A stretch of 64,000 nt of DNA, from positions 496,001 to 560,000 of the forward strand of contig JARGXX010000079.1 of NCBI GenBank assembly GCA_030374765.1, given 5' to 3'. The stretch's first letter is position 1, and every line of letters starts with the position of its first letter. Shown here piece after piece: positions 39,401 through 49,719 of the stretch. This stretch comes from Agarophyton chilense (lineage: Eukaryota > Rhodophyta > Florideophyceae > Gracilariales > Gracilariaceae). Position numbers and translations under genes: made by a program. The notes beneath the pieces were generated by a model. The model was not told the origin of the DNA. It ran no database searches and was given only the letters and a program-made list of their open reading frames with translations.

Positions 39401-39623
39401 CTAAACACTCTAGGTATATCCCGCCGGATTGGCCTCGGTCTTCACCCGACTCCGTCGTGCTTTTCCAGAGTGGCTCTGTTTCTGTGCTCCGCTGGGACGC
39501 GTCTCCTCCGCCTGAGGCGTGTCTCTCAAGAGAGGAAGATCCCGGACATCTTCGTGGTGTCTCCGCTCCAAGCGTTGTCCTACAAGTTCCGTCGATAATG
39601 ATTCGCGACAGGGCATCTGCTGC

Positions 39624-39932
39624 CTAGTGCTTGATGCCTGGCCTATAGGTTATCGCGTAGTCATATCCTGAGAGCCTGAGGTGCCTCCGAGCGAGGCAAC
39701 TTGATTGATCTGTTATATTGTGTAAGCAGCGGAGTGAATCGTAATCTGTCCTAATGGTAAACCTCGTTCCCCCGAGGTATGGAAAGAGTGTCAATACGGA
39801 CCATACGATGGCTAGATATTCCTTTTCGGTAGTGCTATAGTTTCGCTCCGCGCTGGTGAGCGTTCTGCTCCAGTATCCGATAGGTCGATAGGTCTTCGTT
39901 GACTCTTGTTCCTGTAGCAGTGCACAACCCAC
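39624..39932 (-). pseudogene. RNase H of element B
   Basis: Ty3-type RNase H pattern: R-P-I-G-Y-W-S-R-T-L-T-S-A-E-R-N-Y-S-T-T-E-K-E and F-T-I-R-T-D, ending Y-R-P-G-I-K-H. A TAG then replaces the expected Gln codon before A-A-D-A-L-S-R. Confidence 0.85.
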
Positions 39933-39983
39933 TTGGACATCAGAGGCATCTGTGTCCAGGACAGAAGGCCTATAGGGGTTTTG

Positions 39984-40882
39984 TTAGTCCAATATATGTG
40001 GGTTCAGCAATTTGTCCTTTAGGGTCTGAAATGCCTCGTACTGGTCATCGGTAAGGGCTTCGAACTCCGAAGATGTTCCCTTCTTCAGCATCGCGGTGAG
40101 ACGGGCCGAATTTTTAGCAAACCCTTGGACGATTTGTCGGTAAACATTACACAAGCTCACGAAGGATCGTACTTCTTTGTGGGTTATGGGAGGTTTAGCC
40201 TGGCGGATAGTATTCGTGGTCCGTATGGCTACCTTTAGCTTTCCTGGGAGGACGATGTGACCGAGATACTCCACCAATGCCTGGAATAAGGCGCATTTGC
40301 GGAGTTTGAGTGTTACTCCAGCGTCCTGTAGGATTATTAGCACCTTCTTCACGTGGCGAAGGTGTTCCTTCACGGTCCGTGAGAAGATTACAACATCATC
40401 CATATAGAGCAGGGCGAACTTATATTTGACTCTGGACAGTATAATGTCCATTCCCGTTGGAAAGTGGCTGGTGCATTCTTCAAACGAAAGGGCATGCGAG
40501 TAAATCTGAACAGACCTTCATGGGTGGTAAAGGTTGTCAGCGCTCTCGCATCTTCAACCAAAAGGATTTGCCAATATCCCAAGTTAGCGTCCAGTCTGTT
40601 AAATACGACAGCTTCGCCTAAGGAATCCAGACAGTCGTCCATGCGGCGTATTGGGTATTAGTCCCTTTTGGCTAGTGCTTTCAGCTTCCTGTAGTCGAAA
40701 AAGAACCTGAAGGAGCCATCTTTCTTCGCCACAAGGACAAGGGGACTTGCCGCTTCGGATTGGTTTGGAGGCACCGGCTCTATGACTTGAGCATTGCGCA
40801 TTTTACCCATCTGGTCGGCGACAATTTCCCTACCCCAAAGGCCGGTACGGTACGCGTGCTGGAATTGTGGTCTAGCATCATC
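39984..40882 (-). pseudogene. Reverse transcriptase of element B
   Basis: R-F-F-F-D-Y-R-K-L, L-D-A-N-L-G-Y-W-Q-I-L and the catalytic Y-M-D-D box (near 40400) are present in two frames, with a stop after A-K-R-D. The N-terminal side is cut by the solo LTR of family C; pol continues beyond 41531. Confidence 0.85.
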
Positions 40883-41526
40883 TGAAGTATCCGCTCTAAA
40901 GGAGAGAGCAGACACCTGCGACAGCGTTCGGACTGCCGATGGGTCGCTTGCGGAGAAGGAAAAGGGGTGGTAGAGAAGTGGGGTGTAAGGCCGCTACTCG
41001 CCAGCGAGGGTGAACAGTGCAACTGTAAAACGTTGATGGGACGTAGGTACGAGACGGCTCGTGAAATGGTTGGGGGCTGACTATCTATTATAGCTCGTCC
41101 GGATCTCCCGTTAAAAAATCTTAAGCGAGGAACAGAACAGTCATGATACCCATGTTGTCTTCTTTACTTGGAGTCAGCCCTCACCTCTGGTACACTGTAT
41201 ATTGTGTACCAGGGTGAGTGCCCAAATAAATATATAAATAATACCCAGTGGTCAGCCACTTAGCCAAACCACTGTATGGGTTGGTCCCTAATGGACGTCT
41301 AGCTACAAAGGGTAGTAAAAACAGCCTCGTGGATCGCCACTACATGCGCCGTTGCAAGCCACTCCACTCGTGACACCACGTGTTCCAACAATGTACCCTG
41401 CCTCCTGGCATCCTACGTGGTGTGTCGCTTCTTATCCTAGCACTGACCAGGCCACTCAGTAATGAGTTCCAAACGCGACTTTGCGATAATGAAACCATCG
41501 GAACGGCGAAGTAGTAGAATACATCA
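40883..41526. repeat. Solo LTR of family C (644 bp) with 5-bp target-site duplication
   Basis: Aligns as reverse complement to the 5' LTR of element C. It is bounded by TG/CA and flanked by TCATC at 40878-40882 and 41527-41531, a perfect 5-bp duplication. Taking out the LTR and one duplication joins H-R-I-D-L-Q-D-D to A-R-P-Q-F-Q-H in one frame, matching the pol linker of the other elements. Confidence 0.95.
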
Positions 41527-41531
41527 TCATC

Positions 41532-42399
41532 CTGAAGGTCAATGCGGTGTGTAGTTGCTCTGATTGTGCGCAATCTATCTGACCACATGGCCTGGTATTC
41601 CCTGAGGAGATCAAGTACCTGGGGACTATAGGATTCCAAATCTGCGTCAATGGCGACCGTCCCCTCCCAAAAGTCGAAGCCCTTGTTGGAAGTTGTCGTT
41701 GCAAGGCTATCCATTTTGGCCTTCATGATGGCCACGGGCGCGGGTAGAGTGATTCCAATCACTGTGACTTTAGGTATCCGCACGGGTTTATCTCGGAAGC
41801 TGCTGATTGTGACCAAAAAGGACCTGTCGGGGTGGATGTCCATTACTCCATTGGCCATCAAGGTAAGGTGCTTCAAAACCGTTTCGGGTGATTCTGAATC
41901 GTTACGAGACCGGAGGATTGGAAATAGACCGATACCGTGATTTGGGTCATCGGGGGTATCGTTATGGCCTTTAACAAGCTAACCTTATTCGGCCTCGTGT
42001 TTTTGGAGACAACCGCTCGTTTGCGGTTAGCTTCTGGCTCTGGGGCGGAACCAGTTATGGAGATGGAAGTTGCACGGTAGAACGCGACTTTCCTAAGGCC
42101 TGGATAAATAGGCAAGATGTATCTATCAATAAAGGAGGTCCCTAGGATTGCCTCAGAGCCCAAGTTAGGACATACAGTAAACCCCGTGCGGACTTAAATC
42201 GTCCCAACTGCAGGTAAAGTGGTACTATCCCTTTAATTTTCATTGGTCTACGTGATGCATCGGTAATCCTTAGGGTCTTTTTTGCCTGAACGAAATCTTG
42301 CCACCCCAGTGGGAGCAGCTTCGAATGGACCAAGTTGGAACCAGCGCTTGTGGCCAATACGGCTGTGGTCACTTGAGAGTTGATGGAAAAAAGTCCCAC
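41532..42399 (-). pseudogene. Protease and pol linker of element B
   Basis: The retropepsin region reads V-L-A-T-S-A-G-S-N-L-V-H-S-K-L-L (near 42340), so the active-site Asp is missing. After a frame change the linker continues to T-H-R-I-D-L-Q-D-D at the solo LTR. Confidence 0.7.
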
Positions 42400-42590
42400 G
42401 GTTACTCGAACTTTTTAATTCTCTCTCCTGATGATACAGATAGGGTCGTTACCGTGTTCCAATTCCTCTTCATCTTGAGTGGTCCATTGTGGGTGGTTTG
42501 TATTGGGAGGTGAGGAGCTCTTTGGCTCATGACAGTCTATTTGGTTGAGGCAGGGGCTCAAAGAGGGAGGATTTGCCTCCAGTCGTCCCT

Positions 42591-43859
42591 CTAGGAGTAT
42601 TCCGATGGGGTTTCCGTTTCTTCCTGAAGATAGGATTCTTCCACGGGGTCGTCCGTAGGATCTACAATAGCGTGGACCTGTGAGGCTTTGATCGGAGTAT
42701 CCGCGGGTGTGGCATAGCGTGAGATTCCAGGGGTCCCTGTGGTTCGTTGCTGTGCCCTGGTAATCATTCCTTCGGATCTCCGCACCCTGTAATTCTCTTC
42801 CCTGAGGGCTAGGAGTTTTTCTATTGCGTCTTCAGGTAGATACCTCGTACAGTCACAAGGTTGGGTCACGGAAAGGCAGAGGAAGCAAGCCCTTGGGGAG
42901 CGAACAAAAACGTCCTTGCGGGGCGAAAAGGGAGAAGAATTGGGCGACGGTGGTCCAGTGGTCACTGTAGTTCCTTGGGAGGTATATGATGGGTGCCCAG
43001 AAGGAGGAGCCCTGAAATTGACGGCGAAGACATCTCCCGAATCGGCGTAATGGAATGATGATTCCATGTCCGATTCCGTGGAGCTAACCAAATGGGCTTT
43101 GTGGGGTTTACGCAATGGGGTTGCGTGTCCTCTGGATAAGCCAGCATTCTGCCTGGAAGTCCTGAGGGTTTTGCTATAACCCTCGGCGTAGGTAACGAGC
43201 CTTCGGAACAAGTATTGCGGGTTTTCCGTGTTGTAATTGCGCACATGTGTCCGAATGGCAGGTTGAAATCTCGTGATGAAGGGACGTTTAAGCCGTCCTT
43301 CGGAGAACACGTTTCCACATCGGTAAGGCTTCTTCCATAGATCGTCTGCGAAAGCCGATTCGGTCATGTGGGAGCTCTGCCTAAACGAGATCACTTCCTG
43401 GTGGGCATCCATAATGACTTCATCCGTGGCGTAGGTTTCCAACAGGTAATGAAGAACCTGGGGGGCTGAGCTGAGAAGCTCACGGTCTTGAGCATTCACG
43501 AGGTTATTTGTGCCAGATATCTTCGAAACCTCTCGGTCACGCGCCTGTCCTGTAAGGAAGAATTGGAAAAGGTACAGAGCGGCGCCCTCTTGGACACCGT
43601 TCTGATCGCAGGCCGTACGGAACAAACTGAGAAACCTAAGAACAGATATGGAATCGCAACCCAAGAACTGGTCCGTAATGATTAGTTGCATCCGTTTGGC
43701 CCATTTGGCGACTCTTTGAGCAACTGAACTAGGACATCTCGAGAACCTGTCACCCAGCCGGTAGTTCCGGTAGTCTAGAACCTCTAGAAAAAGTTCGTTT
43801 GTCACGGTCAGTGGTTTGAGGCTTCGAACGGCAGCCTCATCCACTTCCGAGTCCGTCAT
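42591..43859 (-). CDS. gag of element B (intact frame)
   Basis: A 422-codon frame starting ATG at 43859. The capsid-like helical region is at residues 20-230, followed by a Ser/Pro/Thr-rich part. The zinc-knuckle remnant C-F-L-C-L-S-V-T-Q-P-C-D-C near 330 lacks the His. It shares only weak similarity with gag of A and C. The gag end does not carry the G-A5-C-TAA junction seen in A and C. Confidence 0.7.
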   Translation of the reverse strand: MTDSEVDEAAVRSLKPLTVTNELFLEVLDYRNYRLGDRFSRCPSSVAQRVAKWAKRMQLIITDQFLGCDSISVLRFLSLFRTACDQNGVQEGAALYLFQFFLTGQARDREVSKISGTNNLVNAQDRELLSSAPQVLHYLLETYATDEVIMDAHQEVISFRQSSHMTESAFADDLWKKPYRCGNVFSEGRLKRPFITRFQPAIRTHVRNYNTENPQYLFRRLVTYAEGYSKTLRTSRQNAGLSRGHATPLRKPHKAHLVSSTESDMESSFHYADSGDVFAVNFRAPPSGHPSYTSQGTTVTTGPPSPNSSPFSPRKDVFVRSPRACFLCLSVTQPCDCTRYLPEDAIEKLLALREENYRVRRSEGMITRAQQRTTGTPGISRYATPADTPIKASQVHAIVDPTDDPVEESYLQEETETPSEYS

Positions 43860-44831
43860 TTTAGTCGAGGCCGATTCGGGATGATCACTCGTGTCCGAAT
43901 GGTCTCTTCTTTTGCTTCTTTTGTTCTTTTCTTCCTGCGGTTAATTCTTTTCTCTCCAGCGGAATAGGGACATAAAGGATCGATCTCTCTATCAAATCCG
44001 ATGAAGCCCTGAGGTCGATGTACCTCATATTGTCCTTTTGGTACGGCAATCTGTCTCTCTTTTAGACGCGGAGCCTGTCTTCTGCTCCTACAGTGTCCTT
44101 CCATTGGATTTTCCTGATGGTGTTCCCAGCGAGGGGCAGGTAATACCAACACTCATGGGGGTTCGGTAGGCAGTTGCCATATGGAAGCCAGATGGTTGAT
44201 TTGTGGAGTGGTCCTATAAACCATGTTGCCTGTCTGGCTGGTGACTGCCCCTTGGACGGCTTGAATGAGGGAGTCTAAGAATAGCTCAGACTCCATTACC
44301 TTGGGAACTATTCGCGTAACGAGGTAATCCATATGGTCAGCGATCGCCATAGCAAGTCCCATGTCTACAACGGAATCCACGTGGGCTGAGCAGAGCTCAC
44401 GGAGACGGTGCCAGAGAAGGTCGGCAAACCCGGCGGGAATACTCTTTCTAACTCCTTCGGTCTTACGGGGTTATCTTGGTGGTCTTCCTGGCCTAGAGAT
44501 GACCCTGGTGAGGCGTTCTCGTAAACTCGCTGCTACCGTGGGCTCTCGGCGAATCCTTTCAGGGTCATACGGGGGAGTAAGCACTCCTTGGGACTGGCTT
44601 CTCGTGCTCCTGCGGTCAGTGAAAATATCAATCTGAGGTTCAGGCTACAACGTCGGCGTTGCAGTGGCAGCTGTTCTTGTCGTAGGAGTCCTATGGTCTG
44701 GTCGGCTGGGTGTGTTTCCTGCATCTATAATGACGGCGCTTTTGTACGTCTGGTCGTTGGGGAAGTAAACCAAAGGTTAAAATCCGGGTAATTCTTCGTT
44801 CCAGTGGTCCGTTCAATTATTCCTAGAAGAG
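43860..44831 (-). other. Leader of element B between PBS and gag
   Basis: About 970 bp with minus-strand frame pieces (43856-44152, 44153-44380, 44533-44724) that may be an upstream gag extension broken by stops. No domain recognised. Confidence 0.4.
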
Positions 44832-44848
44832 TCTAAGTCGGGAGACCA
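44832..44848 (-). other. Primer binding site of element B
   Basis: Same 17 bases as in element A, three bases inside the LTR end. Confidence 0.75.
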
Positions 44849-44851
44849 AAA

Positions 44852-45293
44852 TGTAACTCAATGACGGGTGGGTCAGCGTACGGTTCTCGACCGGTGGTAG
44901 AGTGGTAGAGCGCATCTTAAGGTTCGAATCCTTGACGGCGACATTCCCAGAGTACTTGGTGCAATGGCCTGGCGTTTTCTGCGTAGTCCTACAGGTTGAA
45001 GCTACGGAAATGATGGCTTGAAGACCAAAGGATAGAACTAATGTACCAAAGGGGGTTATTTAGTATCCTAAAGGTGCCTACCGTACTCTAAGGGAGAAGA
45101 GTATCTCGAGCCCAGTAAATAGTACTGGCGAGGCGCTGGGATCTCCCTGGCACTGTAATGCTATTGTAGAACACTAATGAAAATAAATTAATAATCTACA
45201 TGAGTCCACATGAGGTCCACCAGTCCACGTGGTGTCTATAAGATCCTTCAGTCCAGGCGGCTTTCAGGGCTCAACCGTTATCGTCGCTCCTCC
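44852..45293 (-). repeat. 5' LTR of element B (442 bp)
   Basis: TG...CA ends fixed by alignment with 34945-35390 and 47407-47852. It contains a tRNA-like block with a perfect B box (44921-44931). Confidence 0.85.
44895..44931 (+). other. tRNA-like pol III box A/box B pair inside the LTR
   Basis: TGGTAGAGTGG (44895-44905) resembles an A box and a D-arm. GGTTCGAATCC (44921-44931) is a perfect B box. The anticodon arm is missing, so it is not a functional tRNA gene. The strand is antisense to the element. The motif is degenerate in the other two copies of the LTR. Confidence 0.55.
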
Positions 45294-45740
45294 ACACACA
45301 TTGAGCCCTGTCGTGCCATATGGGAACGTGTATAGCTTTGCGGGGGCGACTAATGCAGTGAAAAGTGGCAGTCACCTTCCAGCTCAGCAAGAGGGCGCTC
45401 CAGATTAGGGTGCAACCGTTCCAAGCAGGGCAAGTGCCGCCTTGGCGAGTCAGGCAAGCATGGTCTCCCATGTAAAGCACAAGGTGGGGCTGGAGACTAG
45501 TGCTGCCATTGGTGACGTTGCCAAGATGCGCGCGGCTTCAATTTCTCGTCTTCAAGGCAACAATTCAGTTGGTAACCATCCCAATTCATAAGGAGGTAAT
45601 GATCTCTAAAGAGAGGTGTAGTTTCTCGATGTAGGGTAGTTTCCCACTTCTAGGTCCGATATCGATATACTCGAGTGAATACCAAATTGGTTGTGCTATC
45701 TTCTCGTATATTATTCCAATGGCTAAAACATACTTTTATC
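45294..45740. other. Unassigned stretch between elements B and E
   Basis: No recognised coding or repeat. A minus-strand purine run near 45744-45765 could be the PPT of element E. Confidence 0.4.
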
Positions 45741-48700
45741 TTGTGTATTCTTTCTTTTTCTCCTTATTCTTCCACCAAAGGGGTTCTACTATCCCACCTG
45801 GGCGTTAACGATGGTGGTAGGGATGCCTGTCCGGGTTTGACGGTGGTATGAAACCACTTTGTAACGGGACAGATGCTCAATTGGTATATCCAAGTCGGCC
45901 TCGAGACCATAACCGTATCAAAGGTCAAAGTACTGTATGCCACCATCCAAATGGTATGAAAAACGATCCGTTACTATGATTAAAATTTTGTTTCCACGTC
46001 GGGTGGTGAGTAGCGCGCCGAGAATGTTGACTGCGACTAACTGGAGAGAAGCCCGTGCAGGGGAATGCTTCAAGTTTGTTGAGTGTTTGTGTAGTTTTAC
46101 GCGATTTCTACCACATTCGGTGCAAAAACGCACTTTGGCGTAGCAATCCACAGCCATAGCTGCCAATGGGTTTTTGTTCTTTCTTGGGAATTATATGACA
46201 CAGGGCAGAGTCTACTTTGTAGTCACTGACGTCTGTGTCCAATGCAACCGGTAGTCCTGGTTTTGGAAACGATAGAATCGGTGGTAATGTGACATTCTCA
46301 ACATGAAGATTAAAGGCATTAATCAGGGCGAACGTGAAGGATTGTAGCATAGGTGGTTGAACTTTTCTCAGAAGCGTATTGAAGTGCTCGGCAATTTCTG
46401 CACAGATCAGTTTAACTAGTCGGTAAACAATGACCAATCCTATATAGCAGCGTTGTTGCGTTTGAGTAAGAGATTATTTCGATTGGGGAAGCGATTGCAC
46501 TCCAGCTTCCTCGATCATTTACTGTCCAGAACGGATAATGTTGCCCAGATACTTGACAGTATCTGTGAAGAAGTTGCCTTTTCCTAGCCTGAGGTTTATT
46601 TAAGCTTCGCATAACGTGGTCATAATGTACCTGACATTGGTCAGGTGATTATTCTGTTTATCTGAGAAAACTATGATATCGTCCAGATAGACAAGGCAGG
46701 CATACCAATTAATGCGGGCTGGTAGGATGTCCAGAGCACGCTTAAAGGTAGCGAGGGCATTGGTCAGACCAAAAGCCACCCGTTTGAGTCGGTATACTCC
46801 CAAACGAGAGACAAAATCATCAGTCTTTTCTTCGTCTTAGTTTTTAACGGGAACTTGCCAGTATCTCCAATCGGCATCCAAAGCCGAAAATTCGCTAGCA
46901 GTGCGAACCAAATCGATGTACTCATCCATAATTGTAGTCGGATACAAGTACTTTGCCGTTAAATTGTTCAAGTAACGTTAGTCGATACAGAAATCCCAAG
47001 ACCCATCGGGTTTCGCAGCCTGTACCTGTAGCTGCCAACGGCGACTGAGATGGTTCGATTCCTAAAGCTTGGAGCATTTTATTCATTCGGAACTGTTGCT
47101 CTTAAAGCGTTTAGGGGTCTGCCCTGTAAGGATGTTGAGAAACCGGTTTAGCGTTTGGCAACAAGTCTATCCGGTGTTCCGATACAACAATCTCACCAAC
47201 AGAGTCATTTCACATTGGTGTCAACTCTCGTATCATGTCATGGAGACGTTCACGAAGCGATTCCGGCAAATTGACGAGGTACAATTCCTCGAGTTCTTTC
47301 AAGGCGTCTATTTGGCCATAGATGGTTGGAACGGAGTATTTATCTGCTTCGGCAGGTTGTCTGTCCAGATTACAGCGGGATTGAGTGACCGCGTCCTCCC
47401 ACTTCTTGTGAATGAGCAACGATTATGGTTGAATCGTGTAAGCCGCAAGGGCCTAAGGTATCTTACAGACACCACGTAAACTGGCCGACCTGAGCCGGAC
47501 GTATTTAGATAATTTTTTTATTTTATTCAGTGTGATTGAATAGCTTTACAGTTGAAGGTAAATCCTAGCGCCTTGCCATTGATATTTAAATGGCTCGAGT
47601 GACGCTTCTATCTTAGAATCAGACAGGCACCGTTAGGACACTAACGTACACCCTAAGGTACATTAGATCCACCAAATCGTCTTAAAGCCGTCTTTTCCGT
47701 AGCTCCGACCTGTAGGAGTAAACAGTAAACGCCCGTCCATTGCACCAAGTACTCTCGGAGTGCCGCCGTCAAGGATACGAACATTAAAAGCCGCTCTACC
47801 ACGCTACTTCAGGTTGAGACCAGCAATCTGACCTACCAGTAATTGAGTTACACTTTTCAGAGTGAACGAGATTGAGTACATCAGCTGCGGTCCACTTAGT
47901 AGAAACCTTTGTGGTGAAAACAGACATGGACGATCGAATAACTTGGTTTTCAACCAAAAGTTTTGATGTGGTGCTCATATTGGCAACCCGAACCATACAA
48001 GGTTTATTCGTCCCAATATGCGAAACACCATTTGCTACGGCGAGTTAAGTTTTATCGTATGACGATGGAAGTGGTTTAAGAGCATGTAATCTGTGTTAAT
48101 ACAAAGCGAATCTGAAACTGCAAGGGCGGAGGTCATAGCGAATCAACGATAAAGATAGAGCTATTACCTGTATCCAAAATAGGGAGAACTCGCACCGCAA
48201 AATATGTAGATATACCAAAATCTGTATACGCCTTGTAATAGGGCTTTGTCTTTACCACGCTTCTATAAGGGAATGGGATTTTTTTACTTCCGTTTTGCGG
48301 TCGACGAAGAACACTAAAGTGCTCAGATTTCACGTTTGAGACGGCCTGTTTATTGGTGAGGATTTTAATTGGGAAGCGAGGCGGGGACGCCTCGGGCATC
48401 GATAATCTCAATGTAGTTGATGCCTCTCCAAAAGGAGAGACTCTTTTGTTCAGTTTTTCTGGGCCTGTAACGCTCAGGGTAGGGCCTCAGACTACTGAAA
48501 AACCGGCATGGAGGTGCTAGCGGCGTTGTCATCATGAGTAGGACGGGAGTCGGTAGTTGGATGTCCAAGGTTAAGCAACGCATTCCGCAAGTTCGTCTCC
48601 GAAATACTCCGTTGAAAGTCCTTTTTCGCATGGAGATATGGATCCATAGCAAGGATCTGCTTTGCTGAGCGTCAATTTGTCAGAATTACTGATCACTCGG

Positions 48701-49719
48701 GCAATCTCCATTACAGAATACAGTTTTGTGAGATGTAACCATGTTCATAACATATTTTACATATGGTTCTAGAGCGTGGAGGCGAGAAACCGGAACGAAC
48801 GTGCGTGAACTTCATTGCAGGGAGGGTATGCCTCCATCGACCAGGACTATATCCTGTAAGTGACTTCGCATAAGGGATCCAATGTCGTTAAACACAGGGT
48901 AGAGCTGCGTAAAGCAGAATTTGTTCCTGAGCCTCTCCGTAAGAGGCATCCGTAGCGGGCGAGAGTTCTGTTGTGGGAACAGACAGGATATTTCTGCGAG
49001 CGAATTGGATGTTATCGAAATCTGTTTCAGGATGCCCACACGAGATCAGCGAGAGGGATGATGAATTCGTTTGCATCATCGACGCCATTTCAAAATAAAC
49101 TTTCTGAAAAGAGATACGAGCTTGGAGGGCATCGCTTTCCGCTTGCAGGGTTCGTAATAATTCCAAGTACGTGGTTCTACTTCGATCTTCTCGATATCGA
49201 GCCACCAGAGTACAGATGTCGGGATCCAATACATCGATGCACATGGAAGACTGCACTTGATAGGAGTAAAAGTTAACAAAACGGTGGAAAGCCTTATTCA
49301 GATATATCGAGAAATTGGATTAAGTCTCTCCAGGCTTCTGGCAGAAGTCCCGAAGAGCGATAGTAGCCGACTAAATCGCCTGATTAATTGCATAGGACAT
49401 GTGAAATTCTCCCTACTGAGGCGTAGCGAAATCTGCGAGGAAATAAGTTTCCGCAGAAGTATTTTATTCATCTCCAGTAATGGGTCCTTCGTTAGACGCC
49501 TTCGGCGACGAGCTTCGAATGAAAACTCCTGCCTCTGACCTCTGGGTTTAGAGTAAACTTTAATTGTAAATCCAAAGACGAACTTCTTCCGAGAACGAAG
49601 ATCTGCGTTGGGGTCACATCGGGGACGGAACGGCTTCGTGCTTGGACGGGGTCAGCATCCGACGGCTGTCGTAACACATTAGACAATTTTACGGGTAATT
49701 GGGTACCCCAATAATTCAA
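45741..49719 (-). mobile_element. Ty3/gypsy element E, heavily decayed
   Basis: Minus-strand pieces in expected order. Gag fragments (49492-49719, 48888-49256 with D-V-L-D-P-D-I-C-T-L-V-A-R-Y-R), protease with intact D-T-G (48133-48411), pol linker (47210-47406). RT with F-C-I-D-Y-R near 47000, then A-F-G-L-T-N-A and Y-L-D-D-I-I-V-F-S (46600-46803). RNase H (46108-46437, D-Y-K-V-D-S-A) and integrase (C-T-E-C-G-R-N-R-V-K near 46110; V-T-D-R-F-S near 45970). Many stops and shifts. It is split by a solo LTR of family B. Confidence 0.7.
47407..47852 (+). repeat. Solo LTR of family B in opposite orientation (446 bp)
   Basis: Aligns over its whole length with the reverse complement of 44852-45293, from TGTGAATGAGC to GAGTTACA. 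Flanks are CTTCT (47402-47406) and CTTTT (47853-47857), a 5-bp duplication with one C/T change. It lies between the pol linker and the protease of element E. Confidence 0.85.

Larger units (their letters stand above)
34945..45293 (-). mobile_element. Chromovirus-type Ty3/gypsy element B, nearly full length, decayed
   Basis: About 10.3 kb on the minus strand: 5' LTR 44852-45293, PBS 44832-44848, leader and gag (to 42591), protease, reverse transcriptase, RNase H, integrase with GPY/F module and chromodomain, PPT, 3' LTR 34945-35390. The two LTRs are of one family but clearly diverged. The outer flanks are TATAT (34940-34944) and CACAT (45294-45298), which differ by two C/T changes. A solo LTR of family C lies inside (40883-41526), and a non-pol block lies near 38.8-39.4 kb. 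Several enzyme motifs are lost. Confidence 0.8.

Noticed and set aside
40883..41442. Shorter end for the C-family solo LTR at 41442
   Set aside because: A CA end exists there, but the flanks do not match. Extending to 41526 gives a perfect duplication and an in-frame join of pol.
44871..44960. A functional tRNA gene
   Set aside because: The D-arm-like part and B box are present, but there is no anticodon arm between them, and the block is part of an LTR found three times.
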